Origin: an uncultured bacterium
Lineage (GTDB): Bacteria; Cyanobacteriota; Vampirovibrionia; Gastranaerophilales; Gastranaerophilaceae
Reading direction: 5' to 3'
NCBI GenBank assembly: GCA_945833895.1
Contig: CAMAGQ010000024.1
Coordinates: 1-16,257 of the forward strand
Length of the DNA stretch: 16,257 nt
Position 1 is the stretch's first letter. Every line of letters begins with the position of its first letter. Below are positions 14,227 through 16,257 of the stretch, in pieces. Made by a program: the position numbers and the translations under genes. The notes beneath the pieces were generated by a model, which searched no databases, had not been told where the DNA came from, and worked only from the letters and a program-made list of their open reading frames with translations.

Positions 14227-14964
14227 ATGGCGATAGAGAATATGAATGACGGAGTTGGAAAAAAGATAGTAGAGGCTTTAAAAATGCAAAGCGAGGGTGC
14301 TCCTAACGGAGAGGTCGTAATAAGCGAAGAACCGCAAACTCAAACAGAACAAGGCTACGAAAATCTTGAAACTCAATCTGTTGAAGGTGATGATTTTGAT
14401 TTGACAGGCGGGCAGTATGCAAACCCTCAAACTTCCGCTGTATATAACGATCAGTTTGAAAATTCGGATTTTGCGGAACATGCAGTTCCTAATTTGCAGA
14501 GTTCTATTCAACCGTCCGAAAGACAAATGCAAATTAAGTCACAACTTCAATTCCAAGCGGCAACTCAGGGGGCTGATTCTCAGTCATTTATTGACAATGC
14601 TTTCAATCAAAGTTTAGCCCAAAATCTGGGGAATTATGCACCGTCTGTGCAGGACGATTTTGAATATCCCGCTAATGTTGCTGTTTTGAAGCAGTTAATT
14701 GCTAAATTACCGTCAGGGGTTTCAAAACAAACCGGTGCGATAATTATTAAACAAACTATGGAGGCTCTCGGAATTTCTATGGGAAGTGTTTTACAGGAAG
14801 CGAAACAGGTTCAAGTTGCACTTGCAAACAATTCAAAAGAGTGCCAGTCAAGTATTGTTGAATACCGCAAACAAATCGGAATACTTGAGGCTAAGGCTCA
14901 AAATTATCAGCGTCAATCTTCTATAATGAACGATATTATTAATCTATTTATTCAGACAAGATAA
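14227..14964 (+). CDS. Uncharacterised Gln-rich helical protein (245 aa)
   Basis: I do not recognise this family. GAGGA precedes the ATG by six bases and a strong sigma70 promoter lies just upstream, so expression is well supported. Residues 1-150 are polar, acidic and rich in Gln and Asn, and look disordered. Residues 150-245 form a compact, probably all-helical domain (starting FEYPANVAVLKQLIAKLPSG) that ends in a coiled-coil-like stretch. There is one cysteine, no signal peptide and no membrane segment, so it is likely cytoplasmic. Its stop codon is separated by one base from the stop of the opposing 110-aa gene, which is also helical. A structural or protein-binding role is plausible but not shown. 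Confidence 0.75.
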   Translation: MAIENMNDGVGKKIVEALKMQSEGAPNGEVVISEEPQTQTEQGYENLETQSVEGDDFDLTGGQYANPQTSAVYNDQFENSDFAEHAVPNLQSSIQPSERQMQIKSQLQFQAATQGADSQSFIDNAFNQSLAQNLGNYAPSVQDDFEYPANVAVLKQLIAKLPSGVSKQTGAIIIKQTMEALGISMGSVLQEAKQVQVALANNSKECQSSIVEYRKQIGILEAKAQNYQRQSSIMNDIINLFIQTR

Positions 14965-14965
14965 G

Positions 14966-15298
14966 TTATGCCGCCTTATAGGTGAAGAGTTCTTTTGCTT
15001 CGTTATTAATCATTTCGTCGCAAGATTTAATTTCGGCATCATATTCGCTGATATGAGTTTCAAGCATTTGTTTTTGTTGCTTTAACTTGGTTTCAAGAGC
15101 ATTCATTTTGTATTGTCGTTCTTGCAATGTTTTAGCAATGAGCGACTCTGCTTTGTAATCAGTTCCGGCTTGAAGCAGGTTTGATGCAGAATTTTGTGCT
15201 GCGGCTATCGCTGCCGTAATCAGTTGTAATTTCCACGCAGCATTAGACTTTTGCAGTACCAAAAATCTTTTTCTGATTATTCCGATAAGTAAACCCAT
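14966..15298 (-). CDS. Uncharacterised small helical protein (110 aa)
   Basis: This protein is not recognised. The ATG at 15298 follows GAAGG at about seven bases. Residues 1-15 are basic and hydrophobic, residues 25-45 are Ala/Asn-rich and weakly amphipathic, and residues 55-105 form a clear coiled-coil-like helix rich in Lys, Glu and Gln. There is no convincing signal peptide, since two arginines and a lysine interrupt the hydrophobic start. It lies 10 bp downstream of the 90-aa gene on the same strand, so the two are probably one operon, and it ends one base from the opposing 245-aa gene. The size and helix pattern resemble small secretion-chaperone or filament-type proteins, but no specific similarity was seen. 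Confidence 0.65.
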   Translation of the reverse strand: MGLLIGIIRKRFLVLQKSNAAWKLQLITAAIAAAQNSASNLLQAGTDYKAESLIAKTLQERQYKMNALETKLKQQKQMLETHISEYDAEIKSCDEMINNEAKELFTYKAA

Positions 15299-15308
15299 GT
15301 TTCGCCTT

Positions 15309-15581
15309 CTATCTTTTCTGGTCTAGATTTGTACCTTTCAAGAAACTGTGCTGGCTGTTTTCTGCGATTAACTGTTCCATTTTGTTAAGTTGGTGTTTGT
15401 GGTAGTTCAATCGATATTGAGCCATTTTTAGTTTCTTTTTTATCGTCAAGAAGTCTTTAATCCCTTCAACTATTGAATTCCAGAACGATTGTATCGGATT
15501 GGTTCTGATTATGTAATTCTTAGCGTATGTTAGGAATTCTAAGATTCTTTTGATGTATAGTTCTAGAGTTTCTCGAAACAT
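15309..15581 (-). CDS. Uncharacterised small basic helical protein (90 aa)
   Basis: Two in-frame ATGs are possible. AAGGA directly touches the one at 15587 but stands six bases before the one at 15581, so the latter is chosen, giving 90 residues. The protein is Lys/Arg-rich and predicted mainly helical; amphipathic helices cover about 1-50 and a coiled-coil-like stretch about 50-75. It has no cysteine and no clear membrane segment, although the first 25 residues are partly hydrophobic. It is the first gene of a two-gene minus-strand unit with the 110-aa protein. The function is unknown. Confidence 0.6.
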   Translation of the reverse strand: MFRETLELYIKRILEFLTYAKNYIIRTNPIQSFWNSIVEGIKDFLTIKKKLKMAQYRLNYHKHQLNKMEQLIAENSQHSFLKGTNLDQKR

Positions 15582-15631
15582 TTTCATTCCTTACACTTTA
15601 GACCTACATATATTTAAAAACATTTTCTTCC

Positions 15632-15647
15632 AAAGTATTGATACTTT
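15632..15647. promoter_or_regulatory. Operator-like 16-bp inverted repeat
   Basis: AAAGTAT and ATACTTT form perfect 7-bp half-sites around a central TG. The plus-strand TTGATA -35 candidate (15638-15643) lies inside it, and the minus-strand gene for the 90-aa protein begins 51 bp to the left. The position fits a repressor or activator site for one or both directions. Confidence 0.4.
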
Positions 15648-15676
15648 TTGACATGTAATGTAACATTTCTTTACAT
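15638..15676 (+). promoter_or_regulatory. Candidate tandem sigma70 promoters for the rightmost leader and gene
   Basis: Two overlapping matches are spaced 10 bp apart: TTGATA (15638-15643), 17 bp, TAACAT (15661-15666); and a perfect TTGACA (15648-15653), 17 bp, TTACAT (15671-15676). Both -10 boxes are weak. Either would give a transcript with a leader of more than 400 nt before the ATG at 16097. Confidence 0.35.
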
Positions 15677-15815
15677 AGGTCTATTATATTCTGTACAGTA
15701 ATACGGCAAAAACGGAAAAAACTTTAATCAATTTAATAAAAATACACAATTAGGATGAAACGGGATTATATTTACTTCAAGAACTCGGGCTGATTTTGGG
15801 CGGGGAGGTGTGCGT

Positions 15816-15846
15816 AAAGTTTAGCATGCCGTTGTCGCTAAATTTT
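15816..15846 (+). repeat. Stem-loop in the long leader (possible attenuator)
   Basis: AAAGTTTAGC (15816-15825) pairs with GCTAAATTTT (15837-15846) over 10 positions, with one G-U and an 11-nt loop. The T-run is part of the stem and is followed by CTTT, so it could act as a weak terminator or as a structured RNA arm. The left arm recurs, with one extra T, at 15861-15873 (AAAGTTTTAGCAT). Confidence 0.4.
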
Positions 15847-15859
15847 CTTTGTAATTCTG

Positions 15860-15889
15860 AAAAGTTTTAGCATTTTGTTATAAACTTTT
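15860..15889 (+). repeat. Perfect 8-bp inverted repeat
   Basis: AAAAGTTT (15860-15867) and AAACTTTT (15882-15889) flank a 14-nt loop containing TTATAAA. It directly follows the stem-loop at 15816-15846 and shares its AAAGTTT arm, so the two hairpins could compete for the same sequence. Confidence 0.35.
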
Positions 15890-16096
15890 ACAATCAGTGG
15901 AAATGTTGTCAGGGGGCAAATCTTTTGGAGGATTTTTTAGGTTAAGGGGGTGCAAGTTAGTTCGGGATTTGTCCTGATACAAAAGGACAGTTGTTGTAAC
16001 TATTTTTGTCAGTTTTTCGCCGTGGAGCGAGTCTGGGTTTTCCCGAAGAGGGCTGCATGGCTGGGCTGGCATGATGACGGAGGATACTGCTGGTAT

Positions 16097-16257
16097 ATGA
16101 GGATAGATTTAAGAAACAATAAATTAATTTTGGTGGCAATGCTTTCTCTCGGAATAGGAGCGGGTGTATTTACGCCGGCGAATGGTGCCGAGTTGGTACA
16201 GGAACCTATGAAAGACGGGGTTCAAAATACGTTAGATGGCATTATGGCTCAACAACT
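16097..16257 (+). CDS. Exported protein of unknown function, N-terminal part (runs off the window)
   Basis: The last 161 bases encode 53 codons from an ATG at 16097. The start reads MRIDLRNNK, followed by a hydrophobic core and a likely cleavage site after ANG (about residue 30), a standard Sec signal peptide. The visible mature start has several Gln, Glu and Met residues and no recognisable domain. GGAGG at 16079-16083 is the nearest ribosome-site match but is 13 bases from the ATG, longer than usual, and may be held in RNA structure. No in-frame ATG, GTG or TTG lies closer to it. The gene is preceded by the long structured-looking leader. The product cannot be named from this fragment. Confidence 0.6.
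   Translation, partial: MRIDLRNNKLILVAMLSLGIGAGVFTPANGAELVQEPMKDGVQNTLDGIMAQQ

Larger units (their letters stand above)
15677..16096 (+). promoter_or_regulatory. Gene-free G-rich region, candidate structured 5' leader RNA
   Basis: No credible gene was found between the 90-aa gene and the exported protein (15588-16096). The right half departs from the AT-rich background: 38 of 60 bases at 16021-16080 are G or C, with a marked excess of G on the plus strand. TTCGGGA (15961-15967) can pair with TCCCGAA (16041-16047). That stem encloses three smaller ones: TGTCCT/AGGACA (15970-15975 with 15984-15989), AGTT/AACT (15989-15992 with 15998-16001) and TCGC/GCGA (16017-16020 with 16027-16030). In an AT-rich genome such an island often marks structured RNA. 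I could not match it to a known riboswitch family. Confidence 0.4.

Noticed and set aside
15878..16072. Minus-strand open frame of 64 codons inside the leader
   Set aside because: It is Pro/Leu-rich with no recognisable pattern and is best explained as the complement of G-rich structured sequence.
15945..16096. TPP, c-di-GMP or fluoride riboswitch in the leader
   Set aside because: GGGGTGC and TGATGAC-like fragments are present, but the obligatory partner motifs of each class are missing.

Overview
The window looks like chromosome from an AT-rich bacterium with a double membrane. It carries lipid A genes (lpxI, lpxB), an LptD-type outer-membrane LPS translocon and a periplasmic-style LTXXQ protein. 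Several helical, lineage-restricted-looking hypothetical proteins and the overall gene style suggest a gut Vampirovibrionia/Melainabacteria (Gastranaerophilales) genome. That placement is inference from protein resemblance, not from a marker gene. No rRNA, tRNA, CRISPR array, insertion sequence or phage gene was seen.

Layout. (1) 1-126 is the 3' end of a rubrerythrin-type gene, which converges on trxA (170-493, minus) over a shared hairpin terminator. (2) 589-2928 is a plus-strand pair, a DnaQ-like DEDDh exonuclease and a GlpT/UhpT-type organophosphate:phosphate antiporter, behind a good sigma70 promoter. (3) 11003 down to 3026 is a long minus-strand envelope operon. Its order is a 35-aa membrane peptide, an M23 peptidoglycan endopeptidase with a coiled coil, LptD (TTG start), a class II aldolase, LpxI (GTG start), LpxB, and a large uncharacterised membrane protein. 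It links lipid A synthesis, LPS export and wall remodelling; the aldolase is the odd member. (4) 11144-12578 is a plus-strand triad: a zinc-motif anti-sigma factor, an ECF sigma factor, and an LTXXQ (Spy/CpxP/ZraP/CnrX-like) exported protein. It is preceded by a candidate ECF autoregulatory promoter and is divergent from the envelope operon. (5) 14052 down to 12655 is a minus-strand pair: a stand-alone PurH transformylase-domain homologue that appears to have lost its catalytic Lys-His, and a dCMP deaminase. (6) 14227-15581 holds three unrecognised helical proteins. One reads right and two read left, and the opposing stop codons are 1 bp apart. (7) 15588-16096 has no gene. It contains an operator-like palindrome overlapping a candidate promoter and a G-rich, hairpin-rich stretch that looks like a long structured leader. 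It ends at the start of an exported protein (16097 to window end, partial).

How the parts fit. The strongest functional themes are the outer-membrane biogenesis operon and, back to back with it across 140 bp, an ECF stress-response triad that could monitor the same envelope. The least explained material is the PurH-like probable pseudoenzyme, the 245/110/90-aa helical cluster and the structured leader at the right end.
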